Source: Zygnema cylindricum (lineage: Eukaryota; Streptophyta; Zygnematophyceae; Zygnematales; Zygnemataceae). From it: a stretch of 53,667 nucleotides of DNA. The stretch lies in the NCBI GenBank assembly GCA_037447655.1, contig JBBHKE010000814.1:46063-99729 (forward strand). Direction: 5' to 3'. Shown here in pieces: positions 19,190 to 29,389 of the stretch (position 1 is its first letter; every line of letters starts with the position of its first letter). A model generated the notes under the pieces. The model was given only the letters and a program-made list of their open reading frames with translations. It searched no databases and had not been told where the DNA came from. Both the position numbers and the translations under genes were made by a program.

Positions 19190-19896
19190 TGTTCCCCCAG
19201 TTGGTTGTTAACAAAATATATAATATTACAATAACCTAATAGCATAACTACCTAACACGTGTCTAATTCAAGGCACAAAAATAAAAGAGGCAAAAGTCAA
19301 TGCGCAAATCTAAAAATCAAAAGAAAAAGGCAAAAATATATATTGAAATCATGGAAAGAAACACATCACTTGTCACCTTTGTACTTACGTACGTCCTCGC
19401 TGTACAGCCAGTAAGACAGTCTCGATTTTTCGGGATTCTCTGGTACAGTGTACTTTGGCGTCCCGTGTCTCAAGGTCAGATCCTAAAAAAAATTGCACGT
19501 TTTCAGCGGCGAAATAGGTTAATAGCGTACGAATAAAAACCTCCGCAAAGCTTTCCTGGCGGTTGCCGAATGGCATAAGATACCCTAACCGTACATAATC
19601 CCGTGTTTCAGTTGACCTTTTGTCTTTTCCTGATTCCATTACGACAGCGTGAATCACTACACCGCCAATCGCTATTAGCGTAGTGTACGCTAATTCCGTC
19701 CCGCTTTTTTTTTTTTGCTTTGCCCTTTTTCTAAAAGGGAAAAGCATTGTAGTCGCCTTCGTCTCTGGTGTCAACGAGAATTGATCGTTGATTTTTTTGG
19801 TGTAAGATCGTGAGCCGTTGAATGATTGTAGAATTTTGTTGTAATGAAAGTAGACACGCGGAACAATGTTATTTGTTGTATTTCGCGAGGTTGTAT

Positions 19897-20050
19897 TCTG
19901 CCGACATAATAGTACCGCTGAAATAATGACGTAGTGTTCGTTTACACCGCGGTCATCCTGCCGACATGATAGTACCGGTGAAATAATGACGTGGTCGTTC
20001 ATTTTCACCCGGTCTTCCTGCCGACATGATAGTACCGCTGAAATATTATT
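19897..20050. repeat. 60-bp tandem repeat running into an assembly gap
   Basis: Units with the core CTGCCGACATGATAGTACC start at about 19898, 19958 and 20018, a period of exactly 60 bp. The array is cut by N at 20051-20060, so the true copy number is unknown. Confidence 0.9.
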
Positions 20051-20060
20051 NNNNNNNNNN
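20051..20060. other. Assembly gap (10 N)
   Basis: Ten undetermined bases adjoin the 60-bp tandem repeat, probably an assembly join across a collapsed array. Real missing length is unknown. Confidence 0.95.
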
Positions 20061-20382
20061 AAAACCTTATTCGCAATTGTTGACATTATATCACGGCAAA
20101 AGGTGTCACACCGCATGCCAACCACAGACTGGCACGTTTTAACTCGAAATAATTGATTTTTCCATGTTTTTTACTAAATTATGTACGGTAATAGTACATT
20201 GACGCAAAAATGTTTGGCACATTACGTTTGCAGTATTACTGCACTTTGACATACAAAACGGTCTAAAACATTCACATGGATTAAATGCTATTTCTATAGT
20301 CGCGCCTATTAATCATGGTTGTCTTTGGGTTTTAAACACAATAACTATATCATCTCATTTTAACAAAAACTTTTTTTTACTA

Positions 20383-20552
20383 ATGTGTTAAATCTCAATT
20401 ATTGAAATTGAAAAAAAAAAGTAAAAAAATGAGATTAACACATGAAGTTTGCATGTTAGAAAGTGTTTTAGTGAAAGATTGTACGTTTGAAGTACACAAT
20501 TAGAGTAAAAAAATGAAAAAAAAAAGTTAAAGTTATTAACTCTAAATTGTGT
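20383..20552. repeat. Two A-rich-loop hairpins
   Basis: Hairpin 1 pairs TGTGTTAAATCTCA with TGAGATTAACACA around an A-rich loop (about 20383-20444). Hairpin 2 pairs ACACAATTAGAGT with ACTCTAAATTGTGT (about 20494-20552). Their loops share GTAAAAAAATGA and poly-A strings. No protein frame. Possibly a small fold-back element. Confidence 0.5.
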
Positions 20553-21076
20553 AATCATTTTTTTTCAAAAACAATTTTACTCTACTATATCAATAACACA
20601 AATTTTGGGTTTCTGTTGGTACTAATTATCCGCGCTGATATCTTTATCGTAAATTAGGTACACTTACAAAATCTGGCAAAACATACAGTTTCACGTCATT
20701 ATGACGTTTGCATTACACGGTTTGTAAAAACGCAGTTACATGATAATGGCATGTATTAAATCATTTTTTGTACCTTTTTAGTTAATAAAGCTCAATTTTG
20801 CACGGTCAGACACCAACCGTACGCCACACTGTGGAAAACGGCACTATATTACAGTTGTTAACGCTTATTCCAAAAGTACCTTAAATAATGTAAAGAATAA
20901 TTTAGAATTATGTACTCTATTTAGGGTGATAGAGTCAAAATTTGGGGCGACGAAATTAGCGTACATAACGCTAATTACAATTCGCGGTGTACTTCAGTCT
21001 TGAGTGGGTTTCGTTTCAATTTGAGTCTAAGTTCAATGTAACGCTTACACAATTAAATTTCAATTTTGCGACTAAT
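20553..21076. other. Unassigned DNA with ATTAGCGT palindromes
   Basis: About 520 bases without credible coding frames. ATTAGCGT-N5-ACGCTAAT lies at about 20955-20975, followed directly by the terminal-motif relative CGCTAATTACAATTCGCGG (from 20969). Confidence 0.35.
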
Positions 21077-23440
21077 GGTATGTCCCCATGTGCATAAGGG
21101 TTTTTTTCTGTCATTTTCTTGTAAAACTTAGCGTCGTACTACCTAAGTTGCAACCGTACGAAGGAATCGCAAATTTGTAGAGTACAATATGCGACATCCT
21201 CAAACTTAGGATGTACGAAAATTTGCTTGTATTTTTCGACCCACTTCCACGACAAAAAACGTCATCTTCAAACTTATGTTTAAAACACATGCACGATGTG
21301 TTTTAAAACTAGGTATTTTCAATAAACAAATAGGAACATATATTCGCACGTGCCGTTATTTTCGAAAATTTTCATCCGATTTCCAAGGACAAAAAAAAGT
21401 ACAGAATTCGCTATGTTTTGTCTGTTTGCGTTCAATACGACAAAAAAAAGTACAGAATTCGCTATGTTTTGTCTGTTTGCGTTCAATACGACGAAAAAAA
21501 GTACACAAGTTGTTTGGTTTTGTCCGTTTTCGTTCGGTACATATTTTTTTTTTGTGGGGGTCTCGAAATTCCGATGCCATTTCACATCGACCGGGCAGGA
21601 GACGGGAAGGCAAAGCCCATCTTCTTCAACCGTGAAACTGCACACGCTTGAATGCGGTACGTCTACAATGTCACGGGAAGACATTCGACGTCACAAGCAG
21701 TTCCAAATAATAACGTGCGACAACACAGGTTGTAGACGCTGACAACCGCCACAAGTATTGTCGATTTATACAATCGACACAAACGTAAGCTACGATGACG
21801 TTCTTACACATAGGGACACTTGAAATTTGGGTCCGGCAGATCCGCGCTAAAATACATACTAAGTTCGCTAAGTTACAAGTACATGGGGACATACCCTAAG
21901 GGTATGTGCCCATGTGCCAAAGTAAGGTTTTTTTTGTCGTTTTCTTGTAAAACTTTACACCATACCGCGTAAGTAGCAGCCGTACAAATAAATCGAAAAA
22001 AAATAGATGTACATTTTGCGTCATCGTTGAACTTAAAATGTACTACATGTTGCCGTCTTGTGTTTTTCGACCCACGGCCACATGAAGAAACGTCATTTTC
22101 AAACTTTTCTTTAAAACACATTGGCGATGTGTTTTAAGACAAATTGTTTTTGCTAAACAAATAGGAACACATATTCGCACATGTCAAAGTTTTTTCAAAA
22201 ATTTCAAACGATTTCAAGTGACAAGGAATGTACACGATTCGATGTGTTTTGTCCGCTTGCCTTAAATACGACGAAGAAAAATACACAATTGTTTTGTTTT
22301 GTCAGTTTCCGTCCGGTACGGATTTTTATTTTGCAAGATTCTGATGCCAATACACGTCGACCGGACAAGAGGGTCAAAGGCAAAACGCATCTCTTTCAAC
22401 CATAAAACGCGGATGCTGGAAGGCGGTACGTCTACAATGTCACGATAAGACATGCGGTGTCACACGCAGTTACAAAAAATCACGTGCGTCATCACAGATT
22501 GTAGACGCAGACAGTCGTCACGGGCATTGTCAACGTCTACAATCGTCACACCTTTAAGCAACCATTTCGGTGTTCGAAATAGGGACACCTGAAATCTGGG
22601 TCCGCCGGATCTGCGCTAAAAGACAAAGTAAGTTTCGCTAAGTTTCAATTACATGAAACAAAGTAAGGGGTACGACCCCATGTGGCTAAGTACGGGTTTT
22701 TTTCTGTCATTATCCTTTGTAACTTAGAGCCGTACTGCCTAAGTTGTAGTCGTACGAAGAAATCGCGAATTTGTAGAGTACAATTTGCGTCATCCGCGAA
22801 CTTAGGATGTACGAAAATTTGTCGTCTTGCGTTTTTTTTACCCATTGTCACGTCATCTTCAAACTTGTCATAAACCACATGGGCAATATGTTTCAAGCAA
22901 AGTAAAACCAATAGGAAAACAAATTCCCACGTGTGAAAATATTTTAGAAGTTTTTGATGACGAAAAAAATTACAGGGTTGTTTTTTTTGTCCGCTTGCAT
23001 GTTCTACGGTTTTTTTTTCGGAGGGGTCTCAATGTTGCATTGTCATTTCACGCAAATTTGGGAAGGCGAAAAATCTTTGAAGTCATGGCGGCCGGACAGG
23101 AGAGGCTTACGCAAAGGCATGTCGTACAACCACGGCTGTGAGGCTGTACGTCTGCGATGTCACGCAATGACATGCGACATGTCAAATCCACAAATCGTTT
23201 CAAAAATTACGATGTGTCTTGCGACCTTTCAAAAAGTTTCGAAAAAATACGGTGCGGCAAAGACAAATTGTACACGGTGACAACCGTCACGGGTATTGTC
23301 GACGTATACAATCGTCACAAACTTAAGTAACAATTTCGAGTAAACACATAGAGACACTTGAAATCCGGGTCTGTCGGATCCGCGCTAAAATACAAAGTAA
23401 GTTCGCTAAGTTACACATACATGGGGCTGTACCCTAAGTT
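21077..23440. repeat. Three diverged tandem units of about 0.8 kb
   Basis: Units start near 21077, 21901 and 22669 with GGTATGTCCCCATGTG-like sequence. They share internal landmarks in order: TTTTTCTGTCATTTTCTTGTAA, AGTACAATTTGCG, AGGATGTACGAAAATTTG and CGTCATCTTCAAACTT. All end with GCGCTAAAATACAAAGTAAG and a CGCTAAGTTACA…CATGGGG block. Unit lengths are about 824, 768 and 772 bp. Open frames here are short and follow the repeat, so it looks non-coding. Confidence 0.8.
21390..21541. repeat. 51-bp tandem repeat within the first 0.8-kb unit
   Basis: Two identical copies starting at 21390 and 21441 (core AAAGTACAGAATTCGCTATG) and a diverged third from 21492. Because 51 is a multiple of three, several frames stay open through it, which explains the short open frames on both strands. 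Confidence 0.9.
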
Positions 23441-23799
23441 CGATAAGTTTCAATTACATGCGAATATACCCGAAGCTGAAATCCAACATGTGCTCTTACC
23501 GTGGAGCTCACATAAAGACAAAAAGTGACTGTGCGCAACACTTTTATTTTCATGTGGTTGACGCAGTTTTGTTGCCGTAAACCTTCGCCGGCCGTGTGAA
23601 TTGCAGATTTTATTATGACCGTTGACGTTCGCAAGCGCGGCAAAATTTTAAGTGGTTTCAACAATATTTTGAAATTCAAAGCTGTCCAACCGATTGACTG
23701 TCAAATTTATACTCAAAGGTACTTTACTTGTACCATTGTGTACTTCAAACGTACAATCTTTCACAAAATGACGTAAGTGAGTGTCCGCAACCAAAATAC

Positions 23800-24105
23800 C
23801 ATAGTTCAAAAGTAGGTGAAAGTAGGCCCATACAATATGCCTATTGTATACAAAACATACAATATGACCTTAAGACCCATATTGTATTCGGACCTATTCG
23901 GACCAATTAAAACATTCCGACCAAATATTGGAGCAATTAAACATTCGGACCAAAAAACTTTTATTTACACCGTCAAATTCGGACGGTCGGACAGTCGCTG
24001 ATCAAAGTAGCGATCTAAGAAGATCACATGAAAAGCCCATAACACAACTTAAGAAAAAGGCGCCCACCAAAGGCCTACCATAAAAACACCTACTTTTGAA
24101 CTATG
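23800..24105. mobile_element. hAT-like MITE with 8-bp target duplication
   Basis: A 306-bp element whose ends are perfect 19-bp inverted repeats: CATAGTTCAAAAGTAGGTG at 23800-23818, and its reverse complement ending at 24105. It is flanked by the direct repeat CAAAATAC (23792-23799 and 24106-24113). An 8-bp duplication is the hallmark of hAT transposases. There is no coding capacity, so it is a non-autonomous miniature element. A related right end lies at about 24459-24490. Confidence 0.85.
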
Positions 24106-24139
24106 CAAAATACTGAAATCACGGCGTACGTGGCGTATT

Positions 24140-24350
24140 AGACAATTTGACTTTGTCGCAAATATAACATATTATATAAAAAAATAAAAATAGTAAATTT
24201 AAAGAATACTATATATCGCGATAGATATCGCGATAATTTATGTTGGTCGCGGTACGATATATCGAGGATTCTCCTCGATCGATATTCGATATATCGAATA
24301 TCGAGATTATCGCGATATGAATTTACCCGATACCCAACACTAGTACTTTG
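24140..24350. repeat. Palindrome-rich ATATCGCGATA segment
   Basis: Contains ATATCGCGATAGATATCGCGATA, CGAGGATTCTCCTCG and a perfect 26-bp palindrome at 24279-24304 centred on CGATATATCG. It ends ACCCAACACTAG, whose reverse complement CTAGTGTTGGGT resembles hAT-type ends. A matching left end was not found. Probably a fold-back or truncated hAT-like element. Confidence 0.4.
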
Positions 24351-24458
24351 ATCTTACGTCAGATTCGGACGTTCGTACACGAGTGTGCACGACGCACACA
24401 CATACAGTATGCCTACGTTGCACGAGTTTTGTGCAAAGTTTTGTGCGCCTACCAAAGG

Positions 24459-24490
24459 CCTACCATAAAAAAGCCTACTTTTGAACTGTG
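24459..24490. mobile_element. Solitary right end related to the hAT-like MITE
   Basis: CCTACCATAAAAA followed by GCCTACTTTTGAACTGTG matches the right end of the 306-bp MITE with few changes, also preceded by the same CACCAAAGG/CTACCAAAGG string. No left partner was found, so it is probably a truncated copy joined to the 0.5-kb repeat starting at 24491. Confidence 0.55.
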
Positions 24491-25004
24491 GTCAGAAAAC
24501 CAAAGATAAAATGAAATCGTGGGTCCGTACAGTGTGCATTTTGTTATTCTCTCTACAGTACGGCCCAAACTCCAGGGACTTCTACGAGTGAATTTCTTGA
24601 CGGGCGGGGAGGCGTGCACTCGGATTCGTTAATTTTTTGCATCCGTACACCGAAACCGACAGTATTAGACTATTAGGTCTCACTGGCAAATCGCGCTTAT
24701 AGTACGCACTGAAATCGTATTTAGTGGGTCATTATTCGTCTCAAATATCAGATTTCGTACAGATATTATTTCTCAAGTTGTTCACACCATTTGTCAAACA
24801 GCGGGTAACGAACTCTCATAAATGCCAATATTCTTGCCGTGTGCAATTCTCCGTCACCGTCCAAATCATAATCAGGTCCTATAGAATCACCAGCTGTCTG
24901 ATTCTTGGTCCTCCGTTTGTTCGCCATTTCACGTCAGCCAATAATAATTCGTTATATCGTCAAACTTCTCGGCCGAAATCCCGAGTATCACCCAAGCTAA
25001 ATAC
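24491..25004 (+). repeat. 0.5-kb direct repeat, right copy
   Basis: Partner of 18691-19189. It contains two small insertions (AGACTATT near 24665 and AAGTTGTTCAC near 24774) and leads directly into the right 19-bp terminal repeat. Confidence 0.8.
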
Positions 25005-25024
25005 ACCGCGAATCGTTATTAGTG

Positions 25025-27006
25025 TCAACAACATTAATTAGGGTTATTAAAATTTTGAGTTTTTTCATCATATAGGATACATGATTTTAATTTTTCCTTG
25101 ACGCTAATTGAGATACTGTACAAAATAGCTTAAAGCCCGAAAGTACATTAATATCTAATTATTATGGTGTGAAATTTAAAAAATTAAATTTTAAATCAGA
25201 CGCGCATGCATACGAAAGTGCGCTAAAAGCAAGTTTTAATCTCGTCACCAAAAACAACTTTCGCATATATTCGCCCACAATCGCCTCTTTCGCAGTGTGA
25301 ATATAAAATATGTTCGCATGTGGGAAGTCACGATACTTCAGTCAATGAAGTGAAAATAAATAGAATAAAAATACAACATTTGGTGTTGGTGATATTTGGG
25401 TCGAACGAACGCCAAATGCGGACTATCCCTAGAAAAATGTATTTTTTTTGGACGAATCACAACCAACCAAATTTTTTAGGGATCTGAGGGATCTGACGCT
25501 GCGCCGTCATTTGGCAAAATGACAAATTTCAATCGTTTCATGAGGAAGCACGCGACAAAACCGTCGCCACTTTCATTTCACTTCCATGGATTCGCAGTCG
25601 CAACTTTCATAGATTCGCATGCGCATGTGGCATGTTCCTCTCCCTCGCCATATGTGGCGTCCCTCCATTTCCCTCTACATTGCCTCACCCCCCTTTCCCC
25701 TTCCCTTTTTTCTCGAACTTCCAATGTTAATCTCCCTCTCTTTTTTTGAGGGTTTTTTAAAATGTGCTCCATTTCCTTGTTAGCCTCTCCCTCTACCCTT
25801 CTCTCGCTGTCAATCTACCTCTATCTCCCTTTCTATCTCCCTTTCTATCTCCCACTCCCTACCCTTTGTCTCTCACCTTTCCCAACTCTCAGTCTTCCTC
25901 TCTTCTCGTCCTCCCTTTTCAGTTGCCTCCTCCCTCTCCCTTTTTATTAAAAGATAACAAACCAAATAAAAGACACACACAAAAAGAGTGTTCCTCCGAA
26001 AACTTCAATATACTAAGCACAATGTAAGTATACAACTTTTTCTTCTCCTTCTACTTCTGACCTTTCTATGCCTCCTTAATAAGCTACGCCTCCAAAAGAC
26101 AGCTCTACCACGAAGTTGTTGGTTTGAAAGCTTTATCTTCAGTACATAGAGCTGTGAGGGGAGGTTTATAACTTAGAATATTTCTCGTTCAAGAAGGTTG
26201 TAATACTTACCTTAAATAGAGTGACAGTGAAAGAGTAACTCTAGAGTGTATGGTACGGTCACATAGATACGCGTTAGCGTTTGAGAATAGCGCAGGTATT
26301 TCGGAATGACTCTGGACACATGTCGAACATCAGGCAAGTGATATCTACAAATATTACGGAAGGAAAGCGAACGGAACATCCGGGAAATCAATTGTACCAG
26401 AAAGATTTCAAGCACACGGACGATCATGATTCAAGTGGGGACCACAGTTGACGAGTTGCCTTGTAAGCACTCCAGATATTCGTACGAAAAAAACCACAGT
26501 CGGTTGGACTTATTTGCGCATTACTGACTAAGCAGCAACATTATGTCTACGACGCCAAATAAGAAATACTTGATGAAACATGTTTTTGTTGTGTAGCGTG
26601 TTTGAAAATAGTGTTTCACTATTTAGATTTAGGCTAGTTGCAAATTGGTTTTTGGAAGTGCTTTAGGTACTTTGTCGTACTACAGTACAGTACTACTATT
26701 CCATGTGCAAACGCTGATTGGTCAGTGAGCAGTAGATACTCACTTAGTGTAAAAACTTTAGGACTTAGAATTATTCTTGTATCTAGTTTTGGGATAATAG
26801 AATTTTAAGGGCAGTTTTTGGGAAACTAGCAGATCTTATATCTTATAGTTTACTAGGTCACTTATGTTGTAATTTTGGAAATTAACAGTGTGTATGCTAG
26901 TCTGTTTGTGTACTAATTATTGGGGAAATTAGATCTGTGAGTCGGGTTTTATTGTGAGTCAAAGGCTGCTATTTGTGAGGATTTTTTGTCAAGTTTTTGC
27001 TTAAGT
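25025..27006. other. Unassigned DNA with a CT-rich microsatellite
   Basis: No credible gene. 25640-25945 is strongly CT-rich with a 14-bp period (TCTATCTCCCTT repeated) around 25815-25855; its open frames are Ser/Leu/Pro-rich artefacts. The last few hundred bases before 27007 may be leader or LTR of copia element G, but I saw no LTR pair or primer site to prove it. Confidence 0.35.
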
Positions 27007-28089
27007 ATGTCTACTTCTACAACAACTTCTGCAGGTCCACCTCATAGAACAACACGTTATGGGCCTGTCTCTAAGAATTCATGTTTTTAATGGGCAGAAA
27101 TATGCTTACTGGGCAGACATGGTTGAGTCTTACTTTGAAACTACAGGTTTACTGGAAATTTTGGATGGATCACTTGATGAAGCTGATCCAACTTGGGCGA
27201 AGAAGAATTCGCAAGCTCGGAATGCTCTCAAACTAAGTCTTTTGGAGAACATGGTTATGTCATGAATGAAGATGAAGAAGGCGATTGACATCTGGAAATC
27301 ACTTAAGGCGTCTTATGAGAAGGCGAATGTTGAAGAGGAGCTTTTGTTGGCAGGAAAAATCTGGGACTACAAATACTCAAGGGGAACAATGGCCGAGTAT
27401 ACAGATAACGTCAGAGCTCTTATTGATGCTTATGCTTTTGCTGGTGGCTCCTTCCTTGAGTTCCAGCAGGCTGCTTTGATCATTAGAGGTCTTCCTTACA
27501 GTAGGAAAGATATGTCTACTGAACTGGAAAAGCATGATAAAGCTAGCTGGACACTTCAGTTGGCTATTAATATTATTCTAGAGGAGGATTCTACGTCAAA
27601 GATGCTTCATGGAGAGAAACAAATAGAGGCATTTATCACAAACTTGGTCAGAAAAGGATAGTTTAATCAGGCAAAAAATCAGTTTAATAATCAAAGGAAT
27701 CACTTTGGCCAGAATCAAGGTCAGTCTAAACAGTTTAATCAAGGGCAAAATAGACAGTCTTTTACTGCTTAATTTTATTGTTCAGAGAAAGGACATGGAT
27801 ATAGGTACTGTCCAAAACTCAAAAAATGCAAATAAGACAGGATTATATCGGCCAAGTTGGCAGCAAAGTCAGTTTAACCAAGGTTTTTCTGGTCGTCAGT
27901 TTGTTTTCTTCATCTGTCACTCAAGAAGATGAGTCTTTCACCTTCCATGAGTAAGATGTCTCGGAGTTATTTGCCATGGCGGCAGCAATGGAGGGCTCAA
28001 AGGACTCCGGATGGATCATGGACGCAGGGGAATTGGCCCACATGTGTTGGAACAAAGGACTCTTTACCAATATGAAGACAACACCTTGG
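27007..28089 (+). pseudogene. Copia element G: gag-protease fragment of a second copia family
   Basis: Starts MSTSTTTSAGPPHRTTRYGP, then shifts frame near 27060 into HVFNGQKYAYWADMVESYF. That is the N-terminus of a UBN2/DUF4219-type copia Gag, continuing DIWKSLKASYEKAN and YTDNVRALIDAY up to about 27655. A degraded zinc knuckle follows at about 27775-27820 (YCSEKGHGYRYC, its first Cys codon now a stop). A retropepsin site with DAG in place of DSG is at 28021-28029. The fragment ends where Ty3 element D's LTR sequence starts (28090); integrase, RT and RNase H are absent. Its Gag differs from that of A, B, C and E, so this is another family. Confidence 0.8.
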
Positions 28090-28930
28090 TGTATTTGGGC
28101 GACAGCGCGAGGTCAAAATAACGAATGGGTGTTTGTTGGTACGAGTTAAGGGTAAAACTAGCCACGGAATTTAAGGCGTACGTTTATAAAGTACCAAACG
28201 AAATCAATATTTTGTTGGGTACGCACGATGGTTTGTGTCGTACAATTTTAGTACGAAACGTCACTTTCACTAAATGGAATTTTGTAGGAAGTTTTGCGTG
28301 CGAAATTTGCGACGCACGTTCGTGCGAAGTTGCATTTTGTTTGGCCCGCACTTTTGCACGTAAATGTTACGTAGTGAAACGTAGCGTTTGATTGGTTAGA
28401 AATATTACGTAGCTAGTAAGAGATTTCGCACGTTTTTGCATTGGTCAGTTTGAGTTCTTGTTCATTATTGATTAGCCCACGTAAAACTTGTTCAACGGAG
28501 CGTTTACTCAAGCCTGGCGAGTACAGGGCGATGATGGATAAATAGTGAAGTCTAAGAGGAGAGTAGACATCTTTCCTTTGGGAAAAGATTGTAGAAATTT
28601 TGGCTGGTCATGATCCTGAGGGATTAAAACCAAATTGGAGCAATGGCATTTTTGCACTGAAATCTCTTACAAACTAAGTAGTGTTTTAGTAGTTAAGAGA
28701 TAGAATTGTTTAAGAGTGGAGAGCAGTAAAAATACTTTAATAAGAAGGGTTGAGCCACGAGGACAAGAGACCAAACTAACGTTATGTGGACAGAAGCTTC
28801 TTCTAATTCAATTTTTTTTCTTTATATGAGTGCTTTCGAATGTGAATGTGTAATTTTCGAATGTGTGGAATGTGTGGTTGAAATCGGATGTAGTAATGGG
28901 ATTTTCTGAGCGGTAGGAGATCTTATTACA
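28090..28930 (+). repeat. 5' LTR of gypsy D, truncated at its start
   Basis: 841 bp, from TGTATTTGGGCGACAG to CTTATTACA. It aligns with the 3' LTR from 34440 onward, but the region equivalent to 34279-34439 is missing. Because the uninterrupted copy reads GTAGTGAAACGTAGCG, it confirms exactly where copia C entered the 3' LTR. Confidence 0.85.
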
Positions 28931-28932
28931 TA

Positions 28933-28944
28933 TGGTATCAAAGC
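28933..28944 (+). other. Primer-binding site of gypsy D
   Basis: TGGTATCAAAGC lies 2 nt after the LTR. It differs at one base from TGGTATCAGAGC, the complement of the plant initiator tRNA-Met 3' end. It is conventional 3'-end priming, unlike the copia elements here. Confidence 0.85.
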
Positions 28945-29389
28945 TTTGGTTAGAAATCAGGGAGAAGTTTGCTCACCTGAAAATCGAAATTTGTGGGGAA
29001 ACTTTTTACCTTTCTATTTCAATGTTTGGGAAATTGAAAATGTACATGTGCACTAAAATATTTTCAATGTCTTATTGATTTCCCAGATTTTGATATTTTC
29101 AAAGTATTTGTTAAGGAAAATAAGTCTTAGATTGGAGCAATCTGAGAACTTCACGTCTACAGCAAATTTCTTTCAGAAATTAGATTTTATCTTTCTTTTT
29201 GCTTGAATTCATTGTGTGATAATGGCAAATTCTGCATGGAAACGTGAACAGATGCTTTGATTTGAAAAATTGTACTATGAAAATTGGTTAAATGATTTAA
29301 TAATCATGTTGTTGTTGTGGATGAACAAATTTTGAATGAAGAGTGAATTGAAAGATGTTAAAGAAAAAAGGGAATGTTTGAATTAGAAA
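28945..29389 (+). other. Leader of gypsy D
   Basis: About 445 bases between the primer-binding site and the gag frame. AT-rich, with no credible frame. The original gag start cannot be fixed, because the first clear Gag codons occur only after 29390. Confidence 0.5.

Larger units (their letters stand above)
19385..20125 (-). other. 246-codon open frame across a 60-bp repeat and an assembly gap
   Basis: The frame is open only because a 60-bp tandem repeat and ten undetermined bases (20051-20060) keep it so. The product repeats a VLSCRQDDR motif and then becomes Lys/Thr-rich. It shows no recognisable domain and contains one of the terminal-motif relatives (19658-19680). I regard it as probably non-coding. 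Confidence 0.15.
18559..25024. mobile_element. 6.5-kb block bounded by a perfect 19-bp CACTA-type inverted repeat
   Basis: CACTAATAACGATTCGCGG at 18559-18577 is matched by its exact reverse complement at 25006-25024, so the block starts CACTA and ends TAGTG. Plant CACTA (En/Spm) transposons have this terminal signature. The expected 3-bp target duplication is not seen (TGT left, TCA right), and no CACTA transposase is recognisable inside. Two diverged internal copies of the terminal motif (19658-19680 and 20969-20991) mean it may instead be several small elements side by side. Confidence 0.45.

Noticed and set aside
19385-20125. 246-codon minus-strand frame as a host gene
   Set aside because: It crosses a 60-bp tandem repeat and a run of N, has no recognisable domain, and overlaps a transposon terminal motif.
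21390-21541. The 51-bp repeat as a CRISPR array
   Set aside because: The copies are contiguous with no unique spacers, in a eukaryotic repeat context.
18691-25004. The 0.5-kb direct repeats as LTRs of a retrotransposon
   Set aside because: There is no TG…CA pair, primer site, polypurine tract or polyprotein between them, and the ends coincide with an inverted repeat instead.
25640-25950. Ser/Leu/Pro-rich open frames in the CT-rich tract
   Set aside because: Simple-sequence DNA with a 14-bp period stays open in several frames; there is no coding signal.
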